NCBI RefSeq assembly: GCF_011764545.1
Contig: NZ_AP022870.1
Span: 6,060,001 to 6,124,000, forward strand
DNA from: Phytohabitans flavus
Lineage (GTDB): Bacteria; Actinomycetota; Actinomycetes; Mycobacteriales; Micromonosporaceae
DNA length: 64,000 nt
Reading direction: 5' to 3'
Of this stretch, positions 25,108 to 37,100 are shown piece by piece. The first letter of the stretch is position 1. Every line of letters begins with the position of its first letter. A program made the position numbers and the translations under genes. The notes below the pieces were generated by a model, which was given only the letters and a program-made list of their open reading frames with translations, was not told the DNA's origin and did not search any database.

Positions 25108-28100
25108 TCAGTCTCCCTGCTGGCTGAGTTCCTCGTCGAGGAGCGCGAACATCTCCTCGTCCGAGGCGTCATCCAAGTTAATCTCTGCGCGCGGCGCCTG
25201 CTCGCCCCGAGCGTCGGCCCATCTGGCCCGGAGTACCTCGAGCCGGCCTTCGATCTGCTGGTGCGCCTTTGCGTCCACTGTGGTGCCGGCGAGCGCCTTC
25301 TCCAGCGACTCCAGCACGGCCAGCAGCCCGTTGAGCTCGGCCGCCGCGTCCGGTGCCAGCTCGCCGTGCAGGTACTCGACAAGCGCGGCCGGCGTCGGTT
25401 GGTCGAACAGCAGCGTGGCGGGCAGGCGGAGGCCGGTCACCGCGTTCATCCGGTTGCGGAACTCGACGGCGGTCAGCGAGTCGAACCCGAGGTCCTGGAA
25501 CTGCCGCTCCGGCTCGACGTCCGCCCGCCCGGCGTGCCCGAGCACCGCCGCCACCTGGTCGAGCACCAGCTCCAGCAGCACCTCGCGGCGCTCCGCCTCG
25601 CTCACGGCGGCGAGGCGCTGGGCGAGCCGGTGCCCGCCGTCCGCCACCTGATCGCGGCGGGCCGGTACGCGGATGAGGCCGCGCAGCAGCGCCGGCACGT
25701 CTCCGGCCCGGCGGATTGTCGCGAGGTCCAGCCGTACGGGTACGAGGCTGGCCGTTTCCGCGCCGAGCACCGTGTCGAACAGCGCCAACCCCTGCTCAGT
25801 GGTGAGCGGTGGCATGCCGGCCCTGGCCATCCGCTCGTTGTCGGCCGCCATGCCCTGCGCCCACGGTCCCCACGCCAGCGAGACAGCCGGCTTCCCGTCC
25901 GCCCGTCTTTGCGCGGCAAGGGCGTCGAGGAAGGCGTTGCCGGCGGCGTAGTTCGCCTGCCCCGCCCCGCCAAACGTCCCAGCCGCCGAAGAGAACAGCA
26001 CGAACGCTTGAAGATCACCGGCCAACTCGTGCAGGTGCCAGGCCGCATCCACCTTCGGCCGCAACACCTTGTCGAGCCGCTCCGGGGTCAACTGAGTCAG
26101 CACGCCGTCGTCGAGCACCCCGGCGGCGTGCACGACCGCACTCACCCGGTGCCGGGCCAGCAGCGACTCCACCTGCACACGCTCGGCGACGTCGCACGCT
26201 TCCACGGTCACCTCGGCACCGAGCCCGGCCAGCTCTGCGGCCAGGTCGGGAGCGTGTCCGCTGCGGCTGACCAGCAGCAGGCGCCGCACACCGCGGGCAC
26301 CGGCCAGGTGCCGGGCCACATCCGCACCCAGGCCGCCGGTACCGCCCGTGACAAGCACAAGACCATCCGGATCCCAGGTGTACGGGTCGCCTGCTGCCGC
26401 CCTGCCCAGCCGCGCGACGTACGCCTCGCCGTCGCGGAGCACGACCTGCGGCTCGGCGGCCTGGAGTGCCGGGGTGACGTCGGCCTGGTCGGTGTCGACG
26501 AGGGCGAAGCGGTCCGGATTCTCCGACTGGGCCGAGCGCACAAGGCCCCACACGGCGGCTGCCGCCGCGTCGGCGCCGGTCGTAGCGCCACGGGTGACGA
26601 CGACGAGGCGGGACCCGGCAAGCCGCTCGTCGGCGAGCCAAGCCTGCATGAGCCCGAGCATGTCGGCGGTGAGGGCGTGAGTGGCTTCGACCGGCTGCCC
26701 GCTGCCCTGCGCGGTGACGAGCATTGTCGCGGGTGGGTCCGTCACGGCGGCGAGGTCCGGGTAGGCGGTGGCACCCATCGCCTCCGCGAGTCCGAACGGG
26801 TCGGTGCCGAGGACGGCGACGGATCCCGCGTGCTCCCCGGCCGCCGTGGCCGGCACCCAGTCGAGGGCGAAGAGGGCATCCTGCTCGATGGGCTTCGCGA
26901 CGGTGGCCACCGGCCTGGTGACGAGCGACTCGACCGTGGCGACAGGTGCGCCACCGGCGTCGGTGACTGAGATGGACAGTCCACTCTGGTCGGACCGCGC
27001 GAGGCGTACGCGTAGCGATGTGGCACCCGAGGCGTGCAGCGTGACGCCCGTCCAGGAGAAGGGCAGGCCGCCGGCGTCGTCGGTACCGCCCTCGCTGGGC
27101 AGCATCGCGGCGTGCAGGGCGGCGTCGAGCAGGGCCGGGTGGATGCCGAAGCCGTTCCCGGCGCCGTCTGGCAGCTCGACCTCGGCGAAGGTCTCGCCGC
27201 CCCGGCGCCAGGCCGCCCGTAGGCCCTGGAAGGCAGCTCCGTACGCGAAGCCGGCGGCGGCGAAGGCGTCGTAGCAGCCCTCCACGTCGACCGGTTGGGC
27301 GCCGGCCGGCGGCCAGGCTTCGCCGCTGGAGGTGGCGGCCCGCTCGCCGGCCACGAGCACGCCTGCCGCGTGCTGGGTCCACGGGGCGTCCGCCTCGGCC
27401 GAGTAGACGCCGATGCGGCGGCGACCCTCCTCGTCCGGCTCGGACACCGAGACCTGGAGGCGCACTGTGCCCTGTTCGGGCAGGACCAGCGGCGCGGCCA
27501 GGGTCAGCTCTTCGACGTGGCCGCAGCCGACCTCGTCGCCGGCCCGGATCGCGAGCTCCACGAAGCCGGTACCAGGGAAGAGCAGTGCCCCGCCGACGCG
27601 GTGGTCGGCCAGCCAGGGGTGCGTACGCAGCGAGAGCGTGCTGGTGAAGAGCATGCCGCCGGAGTCGGCGAGTTGTACGGCGGCGCCGAGCAGCGGGTGG
27701 TCGGTGGCGTCGAGCCCGGCGGCGCGTACGTCCCCGGTGCGGGTGGTCGCCGGGGCCGGCCAGTAGCGCTGGTGTTGGAAGGGATACGTGGGTAGGTCGA
27801 CATGCTGTGCCGCGCTGTACACCGGTCGCCAGTCGATGGCGGTGCCGCTGGTGTGCAGCCGAGCCAAGGCGGTCAGGAACGCCGTTTGTTCGTCGCGGTC
27901 CTTGCGCAGGATGGGGATCGCGGTACCGGTCATCGCGGACAGCACCCCGTCCGGCCCGATCTCCAGCAGCGTGGCGCCGTCGAGGGCAGCGACTGCGTCG
28001 GCGAACCGCACGGTGTCCCGCACATGACTGACCCAGTACTCAGGATCGGTCACATCCCCGGCTGTCGCGATCGGGACCCGCGGCGGACGGAAGGTGACGT

Positions 28101-31100
28101 CTTGGATGGCGGCCCGGAACTCATCGAGCATCGGATCCATCAACGGCGAATGGAACGCATGCGAAACCCGCAACCGAGTGGACCGCTCAAACCGCCCCGC
28201 CACCGCCTCCACGTCGTCCACATCCCCCGCGATCACCACAGCGGAAGGACCATTCACCGCGGCGATCGACACCCGCCCAACCAGGTAGGGCGTGATGTCG
28301 TCTTCGCTGGCCTGGACCGCGACCATCGCCCCACCAGCGGGTAGCCGCTGCATCAGGCTGGCCCGCGCGCTGACCAGCCGGCAGGCATCCGGCAGGTCGA
28401 GAACGCCAGCGATGTGGGCGGCGGTGACCTCACCGATGGAATGGCCGGCAAGGTGGCCGGGCTTGATGCCGAACGACTCGGCCAGACGGTAAAGGGCGAC
28501 CTCCACCGCGAACAACGCCGGCTGCGTATAACCAGTCTGGTTCAACGCTTCGACGTCCTCACCCCACATCACGTCCCGCAAACCCGGGTCGAGATGCTCC
28601 AACACCTCATCGAGCGCCGCCGCGAAGACCGGGTAGTGGGCGTACAGGTCACGACCCATACCCAGACGCTGCGAACCCTGACCGGAGAAGAGCACGGCCA
28701 GCGGACCGGGCTTGGCCTGGCCGCGCGCGACCTCGCTGACACCGTCCCGGGTCGCCAGCAGGACCGCGCGGTGGTCGAAGACTGACCGCGTGCTCAGCGT
28801 CAAGCCGACATCCGCCGCTGGGACGTCGACGGCCCGCAGCCGCTCGATCTGCACGGCCAGCGCGGCCTCGGACTTGGCGGACACCGGCCACGGCACCATG
28901 GCCGGGTGCGGGGCGGCTTCGCTGGCTGGTTGCGCCGGCTGCTCGAGGATGACGTGTGCGTTGGTGCCGCTGATACCGAACGACGACACCGCCGCCCGGC
29001 GCGGCCGGTCCACCTCAGGCCAGGCTGTCTGCTCAGTCAGCAGCTCGACCGCGCCAGCAGACCAGTCCACATGCGACGACGGCACGTCCACGTGCAGCGT
29101 CTTCGGCGCGACACCGTGCCTCATCGCCATGATCATCTTGATTATGCCTGCCACGCCAGCGGCTGCCTGGGTGTGACCGAGGTTCGACTTGACCGAGCCG
29201 AGCAGCAACGGCCGCTCCCGGTCCCGCCCATAGGTCGCAAGGAGCGCCTGCGCCTCGATCGGGTCGCCGAGCGTCGTGCCGGTGCCATGACCCTCGACCA
29301 CGTCGACGTCCGCTGTGGAGAGTCCGCCGCTGGCGAGGGCCTGCCGGATCACCCGCTGCTGGGAAGGGCCGTTCGGGGCGGTGAGGCCGTTGGAGGCGCC
29401 GTCCTGGTTGATGGCGGAGCCCCGTACTGTCGCGAGGACTTGGTGGCCGTTGCGCTGTGCGTCGGATAGGCGTTCCAGCACCAGCATGCCGACGCCCTCG
29501 GACCAGGCCACGCCGTCGGCCGCGTCCGCGTACGCCTTGCTGCGCCCGTCGGGTGACAGGCCCCGCTGCCGGGAGAACTCCACGAAGGCTGTGGGAGTCG
29601 ACATCACCGTCACACCACCGGCCACCGCGAGCGTGCACTCCCCGCCCGCAGCGCCTGTGCGGCGAGGTGCAGTGCGACAAGCGACGAGGAGCAGGCGGTG
29701 TCCACACTGACCGCCGGCCCTTCGAAGCCGAACGTGTACGACACTCGGCCGGATGCCACGCTGCCCGAGCTGCCCTGGCCCTGAAGTCCCTCGTGCTCGC
29801 CGCCGTCGAGGAGCGCGCCGTAGTCGTTGTACATGACGCCCGCGTACACGCCGGTCTGGCTTCCGCGCAGGGACACCGGGTCGATGCCGGCCCGCTCGAC
29901 CGCCTCCCACGTCACCTCCAGCAGCAGCCGCTGCTGCGAGTCCGTGGCGAGCGCCTCGCGCGGGCTCATCCCGAAGAACGCCGGGTCGAAGTCGCCAGCG
30001 TCGCGCAGGAAGCCGCCCTCGCGCGTGTACGAGGTGCCGAGGTGCTCGGGGTCCGGGTTGTAGAGGGCTTCCAGGTCCCAGCCGCGGTCGGTTGGGAACT
30101 CGCTGATCGCGTCGGCACCGTCCCGGACGAGCCGCCACAGGTCCTCGGGCGAGCCGACCCCGCCCGGGTACCGGCACGCCATGCCGACGATGACGATCGG
30201 GTCGTCGGCCACGCTGGGCAGTACGGTGGCGGGCACGGCGACCGCACTGTCCACATCGAACAGCTCGTCGTGCAGGTAGCCGGCGAGCACGGTCACGGTC
30301 GGGTAGTCGAAGACGAGCGTCGCCGGCAGCCGCAGTCCGGTGCTGCCGCCGAGCCGGTTACGCAGCTCCACGGCGGTGAGTGAGTCGAAGCCCAGCTCCT
30401 GGAACGCCCGCCCCGGGTCGACCTGTGCGGCTGTGGCGTGCCCGAGTACGGCGGCGACCTGCCCCCGTACCAGCTCGACAAGCTCGGTCCGGCGCTCGGC
30501 TTCCCCGAGTCCGGCGAGGCGGGCGATAAGCCCGCGCGTGGCGTCCGAGGCTTGGCCCCGGCGGACCGGTACGCGGATGAGCCCGCGCAGCAGCGCCGGC
30601 ACCTCACCGGCCTTCCGCAGCGTGGCCAGGTCCAGCCGTACGGGTACGAGGTTGGCCGTTTCCGCGCCGAGCACCGCGTCGAACAGCGCCAACCCCTGCT
30701 CACTGCTCAGCGGTGGCATGCCGGAACGAGCCATCCGCTCGTTGTCAGCAGCCATGCCCTGTGCCCACGGTCCCCACGCCAGCGAGATAGCCGGCTTGCC
30801 TTCCTCGCGGCGCTTTGCCGCGAGCGCGTCGAGGAACGCGTTGCCGGCCGCGTAGTTTGCCTGCCCCGCCCCGCCAAACGTTCCAGCCGCCGAAGAGAAC
30901 AGCACGAACGCCTGCAAATCATCGGTCAGCTCGTGCAGGTGCCAAGCCGCATCCACCTTCGGCCGCAACACCTTGCCGAGCCGCTCCGGAGTCAGCTGAG
31001 TAACCACCCCGTCATCGAGCACACCGGCCGCATGCACCACCGCACTCACCCGATACCGGGCCAGCAGCGCCTCCACCTGCACACGCTCGGCAACGTCGCA

Positions 31101-34100
31101 GGCCTCGACCGTCACCTCCGCGCCGACCTCGGTCAGCTCAGCCGCCAGGTCCGGCGCGTGCCCACTTCGGCTGACCAGCAGCAGCCGCCGCACACCGCGG
31201 ACACCGGCCAGATGCCGGGCGATGTCCGCGCCCAAGCCGCCGGTACCGCCCGTGACCAGCACAAGACCATCCGGATCCCAGGTGAAGCTGTCGGCCGGCG
31301 CTGAGGCACGGCTCAGCCTTGCGGCGTGGATCGTGCCGTCGCGGACGAGGATCTGCGGCTCGCCGGTCGCGAGCGCCCGCTCCACCTCGACGGTTCCATC
31401 GGTATCCACAAGGACGAACCGGTCAGGGTGCTCCGACTGCGCGGACCGCACCAGACCCCACACGGCTGCCGCCGCCACGTCATCGCCGGTCGTGGCGCCC
31501 CGAGTGACGATGGCGAGGCGGGACCCGGCGGGCCGCTCGTCGGCCAGCCAATCCTGGAGCTGCCCGAGCACCCGTGCCGTCAGGGCGTGGGTGGCGTCCA
31601 CCACCGCGCCGGCCCCCTCGGCTGGCACGATCGCCGCGCCTTCGAGCGGCTCGGCGGGGTGTCAACCGGCACCCACTCCAGGCGGTACAGCGCGTCCCGC
31701 TCCACCGGCCCCTCGGCCTCCGGCAGTGCCCGGACCACCAGCGAGCGTACGGAGGCGACCGGCACACCAGAGGTGTCGGCCACGTCGAGGCGGAGCGCGT
31801 CGTTGCCCACACGGGACAGTCGCATCCGGACGGTCGCGGCACCAGCGGCGTACAGGCGCACGTCCGACCAGGTGAACGGCACGGCCAGGCCACCCGACCC
31901 GTCCTCGCCAGCACCGGCGAAGGCGGCCGCGTGCAGGCTCGCGTCGAGCAGCGCGGGGTGGATTCCGAACGCACTCGCGCCGTGTACCTGCTCGGGAAGC
32001 GCGACCTCGGCGAAGACCTCGTCGCCGCGCCGCCACGCCGCCCGCAACCCTTGGAAGGCTGGACCGTAGTCGAGGCCCGCAGCCGCCCGGCCGGCGTAGA
32101 AGTCGTCTAGGTCGACCGGTGCGGCGTCCACCGGCGGCCAAGCGTCCACATCGAACTCTGACGCCGGACCGCCCTCGGCCAGCTGGCCAGAGGCATGCTC
32201 CAGCCACGGCTCGTCCACGCCGGACCGCGAGTGTATCGCGATCGGTCGGCGGCCGGCCTCGTCGGGCGGGCCGACCCGCACCTGCACCTGGACGGCGCCC
32301 GACTCGGGAAGTACGAGCGGTGCGGCCAGCGTCAGCTCCTCAACCCGGTCGCAGCCGACCTGGTCGCCGGCCCGGATCGCCAACTCCACGAATCCGGTAC
32401 CGGGGAAGAGCAGCGCACCGCCCACGCGGTGGTCGGCGAGCCACGGGTGCGTGGCCAGCGACAGCCGCCCGGTGAACACCACGTCGTCCCCGCCGGCAAG
32501 CTCGACCGCCGCACCGAGCAGCGGGTGCCCGGCCGGTGCCTGGCCCAGCCCGGCCGCGTCCCCGGTGTACATGGGGGCGGCCGGCCAGTACCGCTCGTGC
32601 TGGAACGGGTAGGTGGGCAGCTCGACCGGCTTCGCTCCGGTGAACGCCGGCCGCCAGTCGATGGTGGTGCCGCTGGTGTGCAGCCGTGCCAGGGCGGTCA
32701 GGAGTGCGGTCTCTTCGTCCCGGTCCTTGCGCAGGGCGGGGATTGCGGTGCCCGTCATGGCCGACAGCACCCCGTCCGGCCCGACTTCCAGCAGTGTCGC
32801 CTCGCCGAGGCTGTCGACCGCATCAGCGAACCGAACCGTGTGCCGCACGTGCCTGACCCAATACTCAGGGTCAGCCACGTCCCCGCTACTGGCGATCGGG
32901 ATACGCGGCGGGTGGAAGGTCAGGCTCTCGATCGCGGTCCGGAAGTCATCGAGCATCGGGTCCATCAGCGGCGAGTGGAAGGCGTGCGAGACCCGCAGCC
33001 GGGTCGCCTTCTCGAACCGCGCCGCTACTGCCTCCACCTCGCTCTCCACACCGGCGATGACGACGGCCTCGGGTCCGTTGACAGCGGCGATGGACACACC
33101 GGAGGTCAGCACCGGCGCGATGGCGGCCTCTGTGGCTCGGAGGGCGACCATCGCCCCACCGGCCGGCAACTGCTGCATCAGACCCGCGCGGGCGCTCACC
33201 AGACGGCAGGCATCGGCCACGTTGAAGACACCGGCGACGTGAGCAGCTGCGATCTCACCGATGGAGTGGCCAGCGAGATGGTTTGGCTTGACGCCGAAGG
33301 ACTCGATGAGGCGGTAGAGCGCGACCTCGACGGCGAACAGCGCGGGCTGGGTCCAGCCGGTCTGGTTGAGCAGATCCGGATCCGAACCCCACATCACGTC
33401 CCGCAACCTCGGATCGAGATGTGTCAGGACCTCATCCAGCGTTGCCTTGAACGTCGGGAATCGGGCGTACAGATCACGACCCATGCCGAGCCGCTGCGAC
33501 CCCTGGCCGGAGAAGAGCACGGCGAGGGATCCGGGCTTGGACACGCCCCTGGCCACCTCAGTGATGCCGCCGCCGGCCATCGACAGGAGCACCGCCCGGT
33601 GCTCGAAGACGGAGCGAGCGGTCAGCGACAGTCCGACGTCGGCGGGCGGGAGGTCCAGGGTGCGCACCCGCTCGATGAGCGTCTCCAGCGCCGGCTCGGA
33701 CTTGGCCGCGACCGGCCAGGGCACCGTCGTCGGTTGGACCGCCGGCTCGGGTGTGGGTACCGGCTCGGGCTGCTCCAGGATCACGTGTGCGTTGGTGCCG
33801 CTGATGCCGAACGACGACACCGCAGCCCGCCGTGGCCGATCCACGTCTGGCCACGCCACGGACTCAGCGAGCAGCTCGACCGCGCCCTCCGTCCAGTCCA
33901 CATGCGACGACGGCGCATCGACGTGAAGGGTCTTCGGTGCGATGCCCTGCCGCATCGCCATGATCATCTTGATCACGCCTGCCACACCAGCGGCTGCCTG
34001 GGTGTGGCCGAGGTTTGACTTGACCGAACCGAGCAGCAGTGGCCGCTCCCGGTCCCGGCCGTAGGTGGCCAGCAACGCTTGGGCTTCGATCGGATCGCCC

Positions 34101-37100
34101 AGCGTGGTGCCGGTGCCGTGCCCCTCGACGACATCGACGTCCGTCGTGGAGAGTCCGCCACTTGCCAGGGCCTGGCGGATCACCCGCTGCTGCGAAGGGC
34201 CGTTCGGCGCGGTCAGGCCGTTCGAAGCGCCGTCCTGGTTGACCGCGCTGCCCCGTACGACCGCCAGGATCGCGTGGCCGTTGCGGACGGCGTCGGACTG
34301 GCGTTCCAGCACGAGCATGCCGACGCCCTCGGACCAGGCCACGCCGTCGGCCGCGTCGGCGAACGCCTTGCACCGCCCGTCCGCTGCCAGCCCGCGTTGA
34401 CGCGAGAAGTCGACGAACGCGCCGGGCGTCGACATCACCGTTACGCCGCCGGCTACGGCGAGGGAGCATTCACCACTGCGGAGGGCCTGCATCGCCCAGT
34501 GCATCGCGACGAGGGAAGAGGAGCAGGCGGTGTCCACGGTTACCGCCGGCCCCTCGAACCCGAACGTGTACGCCACCCGCCCGGACGCGATGCTCAGCGA
34601 CGTACCGCTGCCCTGGTGGCCCTCGTAGTCGCCGCCGCCGAGCAGGGCGCTGTAGTCGTTGTACATCGCGCCGGCGAAGACACCCGTCTGGCTGCCGCGC
34701 AGGGATGCGGGGTCGATGCCGGCCCGCTCGACCGCCTCCCACGTCACCTCCAGCAGCAGCCGCTGCTGCGAGTCCGTGGCAAGCGCCTCGCGCGGGCTCA
34801 TCCCGAAGAACGCCGGGTCGAAGTCGCCAGCGTCGTGCAGGAAGCCGCCCTCGCGCGTGTACGAGGTGCCAGGGTGGTCAGGGTCGGGGTGATACAGCGC
34901 CTCGACGTCCCAGCCCCGGTCGGCCGGGAACGGGGTGATGGCGTCCACTCCCCGGCGACCAGCCGCCACAGGTCCTCCGGCGAGGCGACCCCTCCGGGGT
35001 AGCGGCAGGCCATGCCCACGACCACGATCGGGTCGTCGCTCACCGGCGGCAGCGCTCGTACCGGCACGGCGGGGACAGTGTCCACATCGAACAGCTCATC
35101 GTGTACGTGCGCGGCGAGTACGGCCGGCGTCGGATAGTCGAACGCGAGCGTGGCGGGCAACCTCAGCCCCGTGGCCGCGTTGAGCCGGTTGCGCAGCTCG
35201 ACCGAGGTGAGCGAGTCGAAGCCGAGGTCGCGGAACGCCCGCTCGGCATCCACATCGGACTGGCTGTCGTGGCCGAGGACGAGTGCCGCCTGCTCCCGTA
35301 CGAGGGCGAGCAGCGCGTCCCGCCGTCCCGCCTCGTCCAGCCCGCCCAGGTTCCGTACCAGGTCGGCGGCGACGGCCGACGTGGACGCCGACGCCCGCCG
35401 TGCCCGGGTGCGGACCAGGCCGCGCAGCAGCGGGGTACCTCGTCCAGGCGGCGCAGCGCGGCGAGGTCCAGCCGGACCGGGACGACGGCCGGGGTCCCGG
35501 CGGCGATGGCGGCATCGAAGAGGGCCAAGCCTTCCTCGGCGGTGAGGGGTGGCATCCCGGAGCGGGACATGCGCTCGGCGTCGGAAGCCATACCTTGCGT
35601 CCACGGTCCCCAGGCCAGTGACACCGCCGGCATCCCGGCGGCCCGCCGGCGCGTGGCGAGGGCGTCGAGGAACGCGTTTCCGGCCGCGTAGTTGGCCTGA
35701 CCCGCGCCGCCGAAGACACCGGCCGCCGAGGAGAAGAGCACAAACGCCTGGAGGTCGCCAGCCAGCTCGTGCAGGTGCCAGGCGGCGTCCACCTTGGGCC
35801 GCAGCACAGTGTCGAGGCGGTCGGGGGTGAGGGAGGCGACGATACCGTCGTCGAGGACGCCGGCCGCGTGCACCACCGCCGACACCCGGTGGCGGGACAG
35901 CAGCTTGGCGAGCGCGGCACGGTCGGCGACATCGCAGGCGGCAACGGTCACCTTGGCGCCCAGCGTGGAAAGCTCGGCGCGCAACGCGGATACGCCCTCG
36001 GCCTTCGCGCCCCGCCGGCCGACGAGCAAGAGGCGGCGTACCCCCTGTCCGGCCAGATGCTTGGCCACGACGGCGCCGAGGCCGCCGGTCCCGCCGGTGA
36101 TGAGCACGAGGCCATCGGGGTCCCACTCGGTGCGGTCTTCGGGCGCCGCCAGGCGGCCGAGCCGGCCGGCGAGCGTTTCGCCGTCGCGGAGCAGCAGCTG
36201 CGGTTCGCCGGTCGCCAGCGCACGCGGGAGCCGCCCGATGGACGCCTCGTCCGCGTCGACGAGGGTGAAGCGGCCAGGGTTTTCCGACTGGGCCGAGCGG
36301 ACCAACCCCCACACGGCGGCGGCGGCCAGGTCGTCGCCGGAGACCGCACCCCGCGTCAGGACCACGAGATGCGCTTCCCGCTCTTCGGCGAGCCAGCGCT
36401 GGAGCAGGGCGAGGATTCGGGTCGTCTGCGCGCGCACTTCGGCGGTCGGGCCGGCACCTGTGGATCCGGCGACGGTGACGACGACTGTGCCGCTGTCCGG
36501 CGGTGTGTCCACTCCGGGCGCCGCCACACCGAATGGGTTCGGTCCGAGGACGGCGATCGGCTCACCGGCATCGTCCGGCTCGGTGACGGAGACCCACTCG
36601 AGTGCGAAGAGCGCCTCCCGCTCGATTCCTGGCCTTTCGACGGTGACCGGCCGGGTGACGAGGCCCTCTACAGTGGCCACCGGTGTGCCGTCGAGCGCGG
36701 CAACGGCGATCGCCACGGCACCGCGTGATGACGGCGACAGCCGTACCCGCACCGAGGTCGCGCCTGAGGCGTGCAGCGAGGCACCCTCCCACGAGAACGG
36801 CAATCCGGCCACATCGCCGGAACCAGCGGCCGCCATCGCGGCGTGCAGGGCCGCGTCGAGCAGCGCGGGGTGTATCCCGAAGGCGTTCGCGCCTGGCGCC
36901 TGCTCGGGAAGGGCGACCTCGGCGAGCACCTCGTCACCCCGGCGCCACGCCGCTCGCAGGCCCTGGAACACGGGGCCGTAACCGAACCCGGCCTCGGCGA
37001 AGCCGTCATAGCAACCGGTGAGGTCGACCGGCTCGGCACCGGCGGGTGGCCATGTGTCCACATCGAACCGGGCCGGCCGTGCGCCGTTCCCGAGGAGGCC

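Noticed and set aside
24139..26970. Very long open frames on the plus strand opposite the PKS genes and elsewhere (for example 24139-26970, 8090-11335, 185-2320)
   Set aside because: In DNA of this GC content the antisense and shifted frames of real genes stay open. Their products are Arg/Ala/Gly/Pro-rich without domains, while the opposite frames carry complete conserved proteins.
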